A DNA stretch of 64,000 nt from SFTJ01 sp045613305 (lineage in GTDB: Bacteria; Bacteroidota; Bacteroidia; Bacteroidales; Muribaculaceae): positions 1 to 64,000 of the forward strand of contig JAZLAU010000016.1 in NCBI GenBank assembly GCA_045613305.1, written 5' to 3'. Below are positions 17,719 through 26,465 of the stretch, in pieces. Each line of letters starts with the position of its first letter. Positions within the stretch are counted from its first letter, which is position 1. The notes under the pieces were generated by a model that saw nothing but the letters and a program-made list of their open reading frames with translations, was not told the DNA's origin and ran no database searches. The position numbers and the translations under genes were made by a program.

Positions 17719-18576
17719 TTAATCAAGAATCTTGATACGAATGTTACGATACCAAACATTATCGCCATGGTCTTGGAAACCAATGTAACCTTCGTGATTT
17801 TCGCCACCGCAGTTGTTTAGCAATTCAAATGCCAAAGGCCACTTTTCTTGGCTGAACTTACTTGCTTGTAGCATATCGGTCCATTGTTGTGTCCATAGAT
17901 GGTATTCCAACACATTTTCACCATTTTGACCGTGAACAACAGTTCCCTTGTAAACCATAATCTTACCTTCGTTCCATTCTTCAAATGGCTTTTGGTTTTG
18001 AGGCACTGCAGGAATCATGTCATAAAGAGATGCCGATTGACGATTGCCATCCTTACCCAACTTAGCATCTGGGTGGTTATCATTGTCAAGAACTTGATAT
18101 TCAGGAGCAGAAATGTAAGATGGTTCCAAAATCACTTCGCCATCCTTTTCTGTTGTAACTTCTTGAATCAAATAGAACACACCTGAGTTACCTCCCTTAG
18201 AAACCTTCCATTCGAAGCTCAATTCAAAGTTTTTAAACTTATGAGCAAACACGATGTCACCACCGTCGCCTTCTTGACCTTCGCCTGTGCCAGTTCCTGA
18301 GAACTTCAAGCAACCATCTTCAATTGTCCAACGAGCTGGCACATTATCCTTGCCATAACCACGCCAGCCATCCAACGATGTTCCGTCGAAAAGCACGATG
18401 TAGCCTTCTTCGTCTGTTTTAAATTTGCTCAAATCCACTTGTTCCTTTTCCATCAAGGTGTAAGTTGGAGTTTCTGCTGCAGGTTCGGCTGTTTCAGCTT
18501 CTGCTGCCTTTTGGCCGCCACATGATGTCAAACCGAATGCTGTAGCAACTGCTGCTGCAAATAATACTTTCTTCAT
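17719..18576 (-). CDS. DUF1080 (3-keto-disaccharide hydrolase-like) lipoprotein
   Basis: 285 residues. A lipoprotein signal with lipobox LTSC puts the lipid-bearing Cys at residue 19, followed by an Ala/Glu-rich linker (about 20-42). The DUF1080 concanavalin-like beta-sandwich spans about 55-285, with FDGTSLDGWRGYG near its start, GNSGVFYLIQ in the middle and the terminal HGDNVWYRNIRIKILD. Some DUF1080 members act on 3-keto-glycosides. Its place between an exported oxidoreductase and an exported isomerase fits that role. Anchored on the periplasmic or outer-membrane side. Function by family and context. Confidence 0.87.
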   Translation of the reverse strand: MKKVLFAAAVATAFGLTSCGGQKAAEAETAEPAAETPTYTLMEKEQVDLSKFKTDEEGYIVLFDGTSLDGWRGYGKDNVPARWTIEDGCLKFSGTGTGEGQEGDGGDIVFAHKFKNFELSFEWKVSKGGNSGVFYLIQEVTTEKDGEVILEPSYISAPEYQVLDNDNHPDAKLGKDGNRQSASLYDMIPAVPQNQKPFEEWNEGKIMVYKGTVVHGQNGENVLEYHLWTQQWTDMLQASKFSQEKWPLAFELLNNCGGENHEGYIGFQDHGDNVWYRNIRIKILD

Positions 18577-18617
18577 GTTTTATCTATGTTTTTACGTTAT
18601 TTTTTTATTCAATAATA

Positions 18618-20099
18618 TCACTTAGGCATTTCTGGCAACTTCCAACCATCACGATAAGTATGGCGCACCAATTCCTTAGCAAACTCACGAGCGTTCACTG
18701 GGTCGGTGTAAGTTGTTTGGAATGTTGGGTGACCATCCTTAATGCTAAATCCGTCCTTAACGATTGAACGCACTGTAGCATCGGCAGGAATGTTAGTGAA
18801 TTCCATGTTTTCGCCATCCCATTCCAAGATTTGGTTTAGACCTTGCAAACGGATTGCATTAACGCCCATAACCACCATTTCGTTAAATGGGCCTGCTTGA
18901 GAGAAGTCAGATTCTGAAAGAACGCGATTTGCTGGGTCTTCCTTACAAGCGCGCACCCAGTCTTGAGCGTGCGACAACTTAACTTCGCGGCACAAGCTTG
19001 GAACTTCAGGATTGCGACCTGACAACAAATATGGGTCCTTACCATAGCAACCGCAAATCAAGATGTCCTTTGTGCCGTAGAAGATAACACCACCACCTGC
19101 ATCGTTTAGCGACTTACCTGCTGGCAAGTTTAGTGGACGTTCTGGAGTGAAACCACCATCATACCAATAAACATCAACTTGAGGCATTGCCACCTTTGGC
19201 ATATTGTCGCGTGCTGGGAATGTGTACTTAATCATTTCAGCATTTGGACATGATTCAGACAATAGAGGAGTAGATGAGCCTTGCACTTGAATTGGATATT
19301 TCAAATTCAATGCCTTGAATACTGGGTGAAGAATATGGCAAGCCATATCACCAAGAGCGCCAGTTCCGAAATCCCACCAACCACGGAAGTTCCATGGTGT
19401 GTAGATTGGGTTATATGGACGCATTGGCGCTGGACCAATAAACGCATCCCAATTCAATGTCTTTGGAACAGCTGGTGTTTCCTTTGGACGTTCCAAACCT
19501 TGTGGCCAAATTGGACGGTCGGTAAATGCCTCAACTCGAGTAACTTCACCAATTACACCATTCCAAATCCAGTTACACACCTTGCGGACGCCTTCGCCCG
19601 ATGCACCTTGGTTACCCATTTGGGTTGCAACCTTATGCTTTGCAGCAAGCTTAGTCAACAAACGTGATTCGTATACTGTGTGTGTAAGTGGCTTTTCGCA
19701 ATAAACGTGCTTGCCTGCAGCAATTGCTTCTGCGCAAATGATGGCGTGTGTGTGGTCGGCTGTTGCACAAACTACAGCGTCACACTCATCAAGCATTTCC
19801 TTAAACATCTTGCGATAATCGTTATAGCGCTTTGCCTTTGGATAGCGTTCAAACACGTGAGCAGCATATTTCCAGTCAACATCACACAATCCGATAATAT
19901 CTTCTGTTTCTACTTCTTTTAGAACTGCAGCACCACGGCCACCAATACCTACGCCCAAAATTTTGAGCTTGTCAGTCTTTGCTTTCTTCTTCTTTGAGTC
20001 TTTTCCTGCACCAAACACTGTGCCAGGCATCATCGATAGACCGATGGCTGCCGTTGTACCTGTCTTTAGGAACGAACGACGCGACATGTCCTTTTTCAT
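18618..20099 (-). CDS. Tat-exported Gfo/Idh/MocA family oxidoreductase
   Basis: 493 residues. A twin-arginine signal (SRRSFLK, residues 6-12, then a hydrophobic stretch ending MMPGTVFG) is followed by a Rossmann domain with GVGIGGRG (49-56) and the family motif EKP at 135-137, and a C-terminal alpha/beta substrate domain. Tat export fits a protein folded around bound NAD(P). Family members oxidise or reduce sugar hydroxyls. It leads a three-gene operon with DUF1080 (41-base gap) and the epimerase. The promoter candidate at 20325 would give a leader of about 220 bases. Confidence 0.9.
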   Translation of the reverse strand: MKKDMSRRSFLKTGTTAAIGLSMMPGTVFGAGKDSKKKKAKTDKLKILGVGIGGRGAAVLKEVETEDIIGLCDVDWKYAAHVFERYPKAKRYNDYRKMFKEMLDECDAVVCATADHTHAIICAEAIAAGKHVYCEKPLTHTVYESRLLTKLAAKHKVATQMGNQGASGEGVRKVCNWIWNGVIGEVTRVEAFTDRPIWPQGLERPKETPAVPKTLNWDAFIGPAPMRPYNPIYTPWNFRGWWDFGTGALGDMACHILHPVFKALNLKYPIQVQGSSTPLLSESCPNAEMIKYTFPARDNMPKVAMPQVDVYWYDGGFTPERPLNLPAGKSLNDAGGGVIFYGTKDILICGCYGKDPYLLSGRNPEVPSLCREVKLSHAQDWVRACKEDPANRVLSESDFSQAGPFNEMVVMGVNAIRLQGLNQILEWDGENMEFTNIPADATVRSIVKDGFSIKDGHPTFQTTYTDPVNAREFAKELVRHTYRDGWKLPEMPK

Positions 20100-20415
20100 A
20101 AATAATTAGTTTAGAGTTAATATGATTTATGTTTATATATATATTGTCCGATTCATGCAACTCATACCCCTAAAACGCTATGAACTTTGTTCACATAATT
20201 CGGTTACATGTTGCAATCTCTCATTTCTTACTTTTCTTCTATACTCATATCCAAACATGCCATTGCATTTCCAATAACGAATCGCAAGTCCTCGCAATCC
20301 TTTTCTAAACACAACAACATTATACAAATATACTCACTAAAGTTTTATTTACCTTAGGCTACACTTGTTAAAAATCATTAAATCATTAGCAGACAAAACC
20401 TTTTCTACACACTTT
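20100..20415. other. Intergenic leader region of the oxidoreductase operon
   Basis: 316 bases without a gene. It contains the minus-strand -7 box at 20325-20332 and a long AT-rich untranslated leader; no terminator hairpin or known riboswitch is recognised. Confidence 0.4.
20325..20332 (-). promoter_or_regulatory. Candidate promoter of the oxidoreductase operon
   Basis: The minus-strand -7 box TATATTTG is complete, but no good -33 TTTG is seen at the usual distance, so confidence is moderate. Confidence 0.45.
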
Positions 20416-21123
20416 TCACAATAGTCCTATCACATCTTCTAAAGTGCTAACGCTCGCGTCAGCATTCTCGCACTTGCCCATATTTTTTATGTCAAAATAT
20501 ATTGCACTCCACCCTGCATTCACAGCGCCACAAATGTCGGCGTCCATATTATCTCCTATCATCACCGAGCTTTCAGCCTCGGCTCCACACTGCTGCAATG
20601 CATAATCAAAAATTCCACGAAGGGGTTTGGTAACGCCACAATCGTCAGAAATTATCACCTTATCAATAAGATGCCTTACGCCTGCCGACTCCAGCTTTCG
20701 CTGCTGTATGCCCTTAAATCCGTTGCTCAACGCATGCACATCATAGCGTTCGTTCAAATATTCCAATAATCGAAGCGCTCCTGGCACCAGTTTTTTTTGC
20801 TCGGCCAAAAAACGAAGATACTCCACATCTATTTCTTTCGACATTTCTTCAAGATTTCCCTTCGCGCCTATTTTTTCAAGCGTGCAGCGAAATCGCTCCG
20901 TCACCAAAAAGTCTTTTTCTATCTTTCCGTAATGATACAAATGCCACAACTCGGCATTCTTCTCCAAATATATGCCTCGAAACGTGGCATAATCAGGTTC
21001 ATATTCATTCAGCGAATAATGGTCATACACATGACGCAACGAAAGTTTACTGTTTTCAGTAAACCACCATATCGTGTCGTCGATGTCAACAAAAACCGTC
21101 TTTATCTTATCCTTCTGAATCAT
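20416..21123 (-). CDS. HAD family hydrolase, YjjG-type nucleotidase
   Basis: 235 residues. HAD motif I is VDIDDT with catalytic D13 and D15; motif II is ALSNG near residue 136; motif III/IV is VTKP followed by MIGDNMDADICGA. The helical cap and the order of motifs resemble YjjG, a 5'-nucleotidase that removes phosphate from non-canonical pyrimidine nucleotides. Substrate is inferred. It overlaps the upstream transporter gene by ATGA (21120-21123), so translation is coupled. Confidence 0.82.
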   Translation of the reverse strand: MIQKDKIKTVFVDIDDTIWWFTENSKLSLRHVYDHYSLNEYEPDYATFRGIYLEKNAELWHLYHYGKIEKDFLVTERFRCTLEKIGAKGNLEEMSKEIDVEYLRFLAEQKKLVPGALRLLEYLNERYDVHALSNGFKGIQQRKLESAGVRHLIDKVIISDDCGVTKPLRGIFDYALQQCGAEAESSVMIGDNMDADICGAVNAGWSAIYFDIKNMGKCENADASVSTLEDVIGLL

Positions 21124-21800
21124 ATCTTAAAAATCTTCCACCACGCATAATCGATATTTGCGTCAATGACATCTGTATTATCTATTTCCTTAACTTTCTT
21201 AACCACTCTGGTTGTTATTGGCAACGCCAAAACTTCATACAAAGTTTTGAGCAGCACCTGCGACCACACCAAGGTTACGATGGTTTCAAAAGGCACAACA
21301 CCCCAAAAGGCAATAGGGAAAAATATCAGCGAGTCGGCAGTTTCGCCCATCACTGTCGAAACTATGGCTCTCAATGAAAACCACTTACCGTTATTGCGGG
21401 CTTTCATCTTGCTCATTACGTGAGCGTTAATCATCGAACCCACAAGAAAAGCCGTAAAACTTCCCAACAAAATTCTCGGTGTATTGCCGTAAACCATCTC
21501 CACCGCCTCTTGACCGCTCCAGGTTGGGTCAGCGGGTAAAATTATGCATAACTGCAAAAACATAACGAAGATAAAGTTAAGAACGAATCCTAACCAAATC
21601 ACCATTCTCGCCTTCGCAAATCCATATACCTCAACTATACAATCGTTTATTATATATGACAACGGAAAAACCGACAAACCTGCGGTTGCTGTTATAAAAC
21701 CGAATTTCACCACTTTCACCTCAAGCAGATTTGCCAGAATCAAAAACACGGCGAAAAACAACACCATCAGCACAAATGGCAGCGTGAACTGTTTCTTCAT
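21120..21800 (-). CDS. Queuosine precursor transporter (YhhQ/VUT family)
   Basis: 226 residues with six membrane helices. The family blocks VKVVKFGFITATAGLSVFPL, INDCIVEVYG and the later FLVGSMINAH and ETADSLIFFPIAF are easily seen. The family brings 7-cyano-7-deazaguanine or 7-aminomethyl-7-deazaguanine into the cell for tRNA queuosine synthesis. Its stop overlaps the start of the HAD phosphatase gene, making a two-gene operon. Confidence 0.92.
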   Translation of the reverse strand: MKKQFTLPFVLMVLFFAVFLILANLLEVKVVKFGFITATAGLSVFPLSYIINDCIVEVYGFAKARMVIWLGFVLNFIFVMFLQLCIILPADPTWSGQEAVEMVYGNTPRILLGSFTAFLVGSMINAHVMSKMKARNNGKWFSLRAIVSTVMGETADSLIFFPIAFWGVVPFETIVTLVWSQVLLKTLYEVLALPITTRVVKKVKEIDNTDVIDANIDYAWWKIFKI

Positions 21801-21874
21801 TGATAAATCGTATTGAATTAAATTTACTGCAAAGATAATCCATAAAATTCAAATTGTTTCTCAATTATAATCAC

Positions 21875-21882
21875 TACATTTG
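21875..21882 (+). promoter_or_regulatory. Promoter of the lipoprotein esterase gene
   Basis: The -7 box TACATTTG is 17 bases from the ATG at 21899; it lies after an in-frame TTG at 21854 and so supports the later start. Confidence 0.62.
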
Positions 21883-21898
21883 CAAAAAGGCAGTTAAA

Positions 21899-22753
21899 AT
21901 GGCAAAACAAATATTAATCTTATTAATTTTTGCTTTCATAGTCGCATCTTGCTCAAAAGATGAGACTACTGACCTATTGAACGAAACAGAGCATTACATT
22001 TTTGAATCGGTCGACGACACCGACGCCGAAGAACTTGAGTCCCCGCTAAATGCCTACAAAGCAAAAAAATTCAACATCACTGAATCAAAATGTTTCAAAT
22101 ACCGAATCCTACACCCTAACGACTTAACTCCCGGCGAAAAATATCCGCTTATCATATACCTTCATGGCTTAGACCACCGCGGCGACGACAACTACGTGCA
22201 ATTGCACAACCTGTCTTGGTTCTTTCTTCAGCACCACAACGATTTTCCTGCCTATGTGCTTTATCCACAATGCCCACACGACGCATATTGGAGCCTCGAA
22301 GAAAGGCCATCCGACTTCAATCCCGAAAAAATGGACATCGCGCCGAGAACAAGCTATATGGACATAGGCCTACTAAAATTAATCGAAGAATTGTGCAACA
22401 AAAATCAAGTAGACCCTCGAAAAGTGTACATAATGGGGCATTCAATGGGCGGAATCGGTGTGCTCGACATTATAACCCGTCACCCTAATATTTTCGCAGG
22501 CGCTGTAGCCTTTTGCGGCACAATAAATCCTCTTCGATTCGATAGCAGCACAAACGTACCTCTATATTTGGTGCACAACGCCGACGACGCCACCATAACA
22601 GTAGAAGGTTCACGACAAGCATTCAAGCGGCTAAAAGAACTAAAACACACTGTGGCCTACCTTGAAATGCCTACTGGCGGACATGTCTGCTGGGTTCTAC
22701 CCTCAAAAACAAATAATTTATTAAAATGGCTATTTAGGTTTACAGCCAATTAG
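21899..22753 (+). CDS. Alpha/beta hydrolase lipoprotein (esterase/PHB depolymerase-like)
   Basis: 284 residues from ATG 21899. A short lipoprotein signal ends in VASC with the lipid Cys at residue 18. The alpha/beta-hydrolase fold has the HG oxyanion motif (IYLHGLDHRG, about 87-95), nucleophile S182 in GHSMGG, a likely Asp in HNADDATIT and His in GGHVCW near 267. Such proteins are surface or periplasmic esterases that cut acyl or feruloyl esters; the substrate is unknown. An acyltransferase gene follows 21 bases later, so the two may be one operon. The start is set by the lipobox and by the promoter at 21875. Confidence 0.85.
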   Translation: MAKQILILLIFAFIVASCSKDETTDLLNETEHYIFESVDDTDAEELESPLNAYKAKKFNITESKCFKYRILHPNDLTPGEKYPLIIYLHGLDHRGDDNYVQLHNLSWFFLQHHNDFPAYVLYPQCPHDAYWSLEERPSDFNPEKMDIAPRTSYMDIGLLKLIEELCNKNQVDPRKVYIMGHSMGGIGVLDIITRHPNIFAGAVAFCGTINPLRFDSSTNVPLYLVHNADDATITVEGSRQAFKRLKELKHTVAYLEMPTGGHVCWVLPSKTNNLLKWLFRFTAN

Positions 22754-22774
22754 CCCAATTACAACGAAACATCA

Positions 22775-23791
22775 ATGCAGTCACAAAAACAACGAATTCA
22801 ATACATCGACTTTATGAAAGGGCTGTGCATATTGCTAATTGTAGCATATCACATAACCCCCGACAACATCTACGGCGACTTCAACAACATGCTCATGTCG
22901 TTTAGAGTGCCCATGTATTATTTCCTTTCGGGGCTTTTCTTCAAAACCTACGATAGTTTCTCTGATTTTGCCCGACGAAAAATCAACAACATCATCGTGC
23001 CATTGTTTTTCTTCTACTATATGGCTTGCGCGTTGGCAATAATATGCTGCGAAGTGTTTCATCTCGACAAAATGGGATTGGTGGGTGACTCTTGGCGGTG
23101 GATATACCTTCTCGACCCATTCCTTCTAAACGACTTCCACTACAGTAACGCCCTATGGTTCTTAATCAGCCTATTTGAAGTTAACATCATATATTACCTT
23201 CTTCAAAAGCACTTATCAACCACATTAACATATGCAGTAACTATAGCACTATCAATTATTGGATGGTTAATAGCCCAAAATGGCATAATGCTTCCGCTAC
23301 AACTCGACACCGCATTTGTGGCCTTACCATACTTTATTCTGGGCAATGTTACAAAAAAGCATGCCTCGCTACAAAAATCCAAACACGACAAATGGGGATT
23401 ACCCGTATTTGCGATTGTGCTAATAGTACTCTACTTCGTGGCGCCTTCTATCAACATACACGACCGCGAGTTGCCTAACTATTTGCTATTATACATTGTC
23501 CCGTTTATTGCAATTCTCAGCTTGTTTTGGTTTGCCAAGAACCTGCCCAAGTTGCCGATAATAAACTACATAGGGCGTTATTCTCTAATTGTGCTCGGTA
23601 CGCACAGCATAATATTAGGTCCTATCAGGTCTGTTGTTTTTAAAATAATTGGCGAAAGTTATGCAAGCTACTGGGTTGTGCTCCTTGTTGTTATTTTAGT
23701 GGAATTGGCCGTTATTCCCATTATGATACGTTTATTCCCAAAATTCACTGCACAAAAAGAACTTTTTACCGCGTCAAATAGCCAAAAATAA
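22775..23791 (+). CDS. Membrane acyltransferase family 3 protein
   Basis: 338 residues with about ten membrane helices. The N-terminus QRIQYIDFMKGLCILLIVAYH carries the conserved family start with catalytic-site H26, followed by FRVPMYYFLSGLFFK. The family moves acyl groups, usually acetyl, onto sugars of polysaccharides, lipid A or peptidoglycan at the inner membrane. It lies just downstream of a lipoprotein esterase, which could remove such esters, but this link is inferred. Acceptor unknown. Confidence 0.88.
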   Translation: MQSQKQRIQYIDFMKGLCILLIVAYHITPDNIYGDFNNMLMSFRVPMYYFLSGLFFKTYDSFSDFARRKINNIIVPLFFFYYMACALAIICCEVFHLDKMGLVGDSWRWIYLLDPFLLNDFHYSNALWFLISLFEVNIIYYLLQKHLSTTLTYAVTIALSIIGWLIAQNGIMLPLQLDTAFVALPYFILGNVTKKHASLQKSKHDKWGLPVFAIVLIVLYFVAPSINIHDRELPNYLLLYIVPFIAILSLFWFAKNLPKLPIINYIGRYSLIVLGTHSIILGPIRSVVFKIIGESYASYWVVLLVVILVELAVIPIMIRLFPKFTAQKELFTASNSQK

Positions 23792-23989
23792 ATTAAAATT
23801 CTGTTTTCAAGCACAAAAATCCACTTGATTATTAGTGCTATGTCAAAAATAATTACGATATTTGCACTGCTAAAATCAAAAACGGGTAATTTAGCCGAAT
23901 GATTTACTGTATAATGGATATTATTTTTCAATAATTATCCGTTATATTTTTCGCACTAAGATATTTATAATTAAAAACAATTAAATAAA

Positions 23990-24265
23990 ATGACTAAAGC
24001 AGATATCGTAAACGAGATTTCAAAATCTACTGGCATTGACAAGGCTTCAGTGCTTGAGACTGTAGAAAAGTTCATGGAAATTGTGAAAGATTCACTTGCA
24101 AATGACGAAAACGTATATTTGAGAGGTTTTGGTTCTTTCATCACTAAGGAACGCAAGCAAAAAACAGCTCGCAACATTTCTAAGAACACTACAATCATCA
24201 TTCCTGAGCACAAAATCCCAGCATTCAAGCCAGCGAAGGTGTTTATCGAACAAGTTAAGAAGTAA
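23990..24265 (+). CDS. HU family DNA-binding protein
   Basis: 91 residues, the full HU/IHF length. The N-terminal helices (MTKADIVNEISKSTGIDKASVLETVEKFME) lead to RGFGSFITKERKQKTARN, the beta-arm, and a terminal FKPAKVFIEQVKK. It bends and compacts DNA as a dimer. The next gene, for a 29-residue basic protein, lies 73 bases downstream, and the RNase G gene follows. The gene order HU, small basic protein, RNase G recurs in Bacteroidales genomes, to my knowledge. Confidence 0.95.
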   Translation: MTKADIVNEISKSTGIDKASVLETVEKFMEIVKDSLANDENVYLRGFGSFITKERKQKTARNISKNTTIIIPEHKIPAFKPAKVFIEQVKK

Positions 24266-24338
24266 AACATTCCCTCCAAAAGGAATTGCTTAACATAATA
24301 AACAAGAATATTTATTAACCCCTTTAACTAAGTACACT

Positions 24339-24428
24339 ATGCCAAGCGGAAAGAAAAGAAAAGGCCACAAGATGGCTACCCACAAGCGCAAAAAGAGACT
24401 TAGAAAGAATCGTCATAAGAAGAAATAA
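24339..24428 (+). CDS. 29-residue basic protein, mS38/AURKAIP1-COX24-like
   Basis: The frame at 24339-24428 encodes 29 residues, MPSGKKRKGHKMATHKRKKR and then LRKNRHKKK, with 16 Lys or Arg. It matches the tiny AURKAIP1/COX24-domain proteins annotated in Bacteroidota and resembles mitoribosomal mS38 and actinobacterial bS22, which lie in the small-subunit RNA core. A ribosomal role is therefore likely but inferred. It lies between HU and rng, with a terminator hairpin 28 bases after the stop. Confidence 0.85.
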   Translation: MPSGKKRKGHKMATHKRKKRLRKNRHKKK

Positions 24429-24456
24429 TATTTCTTACTTTCTAATTAAGTCATAA

Positions 24457-24529
24457 AAAGAACAAACAAGAAGAAAGGACAGCATGCTAATGATGAATTC
24501 TTATTCTCGTTTGTTCTTTGTGCTTTTTT
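24457..24529 (+). terminator. Terminator after the small basic protein gene
   Basis: AAAGAACAAAC (24457-24467) pairs with GTTTGTTCTTT (24509-24519), with further A/T-rich pairing inside, followed by TGCTTTTTT. The large 41-base loop makes it possibly leaky, which matters because no clear separate promoter for rng is seen. Confidence 0.65.
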
Positions 24530-24533
24530 AATG

Positions 24534-24712
24534 ATATGGTATTCTCCACCTTTTAACGGTTTTCAAACAAATACCATATTCACGACTAAAGCTGCGCTTA
24601 ACTCTTGTTGTAACAGTCTCTAATCACGTAGAGATAAGCCCCTACCACAACGGCCTAAAAAAATCCACTATATAAAACCATTTTTCACACATATATCCTC
24701 AGGCCTTGTGGT
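24534..24712 (+). promoter_or_regulatory. Structured 5' leader of the RNase G gene
   Basis: Three inverted repeats follow one another: ATATGGTATT/AATACCATAT (24534-24543 and 24570-24579, perfect), TCTCTA/TAGAGA (24617-24622 and 24629-24634), and ACCACAACGGCCT/AGGCCTTGTGGT (24644-24656 and 24701-24712, one bulged C). No TAnnTTTG box is present in the 230 bases before the ATG. Such a leader could be a target of RNase G itself. This is an inference from structure alone. Confidence 0.5.
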
Positions 24713-24760
24713 TACCCTATTTTTATTTATTTACATAGTAGTTTAATATTTAACACTGCA

Positions 24761-26383
24761 ATGAGAAGCGAATTAGTAGTTGACGTAACCCCATCCCACA
24801 TCTCAACCGCCCTTCTCGAAGACGGGCGATTGGTAGCATTGCAAAAAGAGACACGCGACGTGTCGTTTGCTGTGGGAAACCTCTACATTGCCAAGGTAAA
24901 GAAACTAATGCCAGGTCTTAACGCTGCATTCATTAATGTAGGATACGAAAAAGACGCTTTTCTTCACTACCTTGACTTAGGTTCACAATTCAACACCTAT
25001 TCTCAATTCATAGGCAAAGCACTGTCAGACACCCGACAAGCGCCCAGCATCACCAATGCAGAAATTAAGCCCGACATCGACAAACACGGCACAATATCCG
25101 ATGTTCTCTCCCTCGGACAAAAAATCATAGTTCAGGTTGCTAAAGAACCTATTTCGTCGAAAGGGCCACGATTAACTACCGAAATTTCTTTTACTGGCCG
25201 ATTCCTTGTGTTGACTCCATTCAGCAACAAGATTTCTGTATCACAAAAGATTAAATCGTCGGAAGAAAAATATCGTCTTCGTCAGACTATCGAAAGCATA
25301 CGGCCAAAAAACTTCGGAGTTATCATACGCACATCGGCCGAAGGCAAAAAAGTGGCCGAACTCAACAATGAACTAAAAACTTTGGTGAGATACTGGGAAG
25401 AATGCCTTGCTAAAGCACAGCAACTCGACGCCCCTGCGCTTATCTACGAAGAAGAAAGCCGCGCCGTGAGTGTCATTCGTGACATCTTTAGCCCTTCTTT
25501 TGAGAATATTTTTGTTAATGACGCTAACGTTTACGAGCAGATTTACAATTATGTGAGCCTTATTGCAAACGACCGCAGTGACATTGTTAAACTTTATGCC
25601 GACGATGTTCCGATCTTTGATCACTACAACATCAACAAGCAAATTAAAACTTCCTTTGGGAAGACAGTGTCATTTAAGTCGGGCGCTTATCTTATTATCG
25701 AAAGCACCGAAGCTTTACACGTTATCGACGTAAACTCGGGCAATCGTTCTAAGAACTCCGACTCCCAAGAAAGCAACGCTCTCGACGTTAATCTTCGTGC
25801 TGCCGACGAAATTGCACGACAATTACGTTTGCGTGACATGGGAGGTATTATTGTTATCGACTTTATCGATATGTCGAAATCTGAACACCGACAAGCCTTG
25901 TACGACCACATGCGTGCTGCAATGTCGGGCGACAGAGCTCGTCACAACATTTTGCCTCTGAGCAAGTTTGGACTAATGCAAATCACACGTCAGCGTGTTA
26001 GACCTGCATTAGACATCGTTACAAGCGAGTCTTGTCCTTCTTGCCACGGCAAAGGCGAAGTGCAACCTTCGCTATTGTTCACCGACGTGCTTAAGGACAA
26101 AATCGATTATTTGGTTAACAATCTTAAGATTAAAAAATTTAAAATGTATGTTCACCCTTTTGTGAACGCATACATCAAACGCGGCTTAATTTCCGAATAT
26201 CTGCGTTGGCGATTTGAATACGGATTTGGATTCAAAATCATTCCTAACCAATCGCTCGCTTATCTTGAATATCGCGTTTTCGACCGCATGGGCAACGAAG
26301 TGGATTTGAAAGAAGAAAAAGACACAAGTTCGGCCGAAGGCAAAAAGGAATCGCGTCGGAAAAGTCAAGGCGAAGATTATTAA
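24761..26383 (+). CDS. rng: Ribonuclease G/E family endoribonuclease
   Basis: 540 residues. MRSELVVDVTPSHISTALLEDG begins the RNase H-like fold; an S1 domain follows (about 38-125, with GLNAAFINVGYEKDAFLH). The catalytic DNase I-like domain holds HVIDVNSGNR (Mg-binding Asp near 322) and GGIIVIDFIDM (second Asp). The Zn-link CPSCHGKG has both cysteines. The long C-terminal scaffold of RNase E is lacking, so this is the short RNase G type, with a basic/acidic tail of about 30 residues. It cuts single-stranded RNA with 5'-monophosphate preference and takes part in rRNA and mRNA maturation. A shared terminator follows. Confidence 0.95.
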   Translation: MRSELVVDVTPSHISTALLEDGRLVALQKETRDVSFAVGNLYIAKVKKLMPGLNAAFINVGYEKDAFLHYLDLGSQFNTYSQFIGKALSDTRQAPSITNAEIKPDIDKHGTISDVLSLGQKIIVQVAKEPISSKGPRLTTEISFTGRFLVLTPFSNKISVSQKIKSSEEKYRLRQTIESIRPKNFGVIIRTSAEGKKVAELNNELKTLVRYWEECLAKAQQLDAPALIYEEESRAVSVIRDIFSPSFENIFVNDANVYEQIYNYVSLIANDRSDIVKLYADDVPIFDHYNINKQIKTSFGKTVSFKSGAYLIIESTEALHVIDVNSGNRSKNSDSQESNALDVNLRAADEIARQLRLRDMGGIIVIDFIDMSKSEHRQALYDHMRAAMSGDRARHNILPLSKFGLMQITRQRVRPALDIVTSESCPSCHGKGEVQPSLLFTDVLKDKIDYLVNNLKIKKFKMYVHPFVNAYIKRGLISEYLRWRFEYGFGFKIIPNQSLAYLEYRVFDRMGNEVDLKEEKDTSSAEGKKESRRKSQGEDY

Positions 26384-26402
26384 TCGCCAGTCGCAAAAAA
26401 AC

Positions 26403-26446
26403 AAATAGCAGTAGTCGCTCCTATTGGCAGCCTACTGCTATTTTTC
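26403..26446. terminator. Shared terminator after rng and the C26-M19 gene
   Basis: AAATAGCAGTAG (26403-26414) pairs with CTACTGCTATTT (26432-26443). T-runs lie on both sides, so it can serve both convergent genes. Confidence 0.85.
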
Positions 26447-26465
26447 TTTACTATGCTCTATAAAA

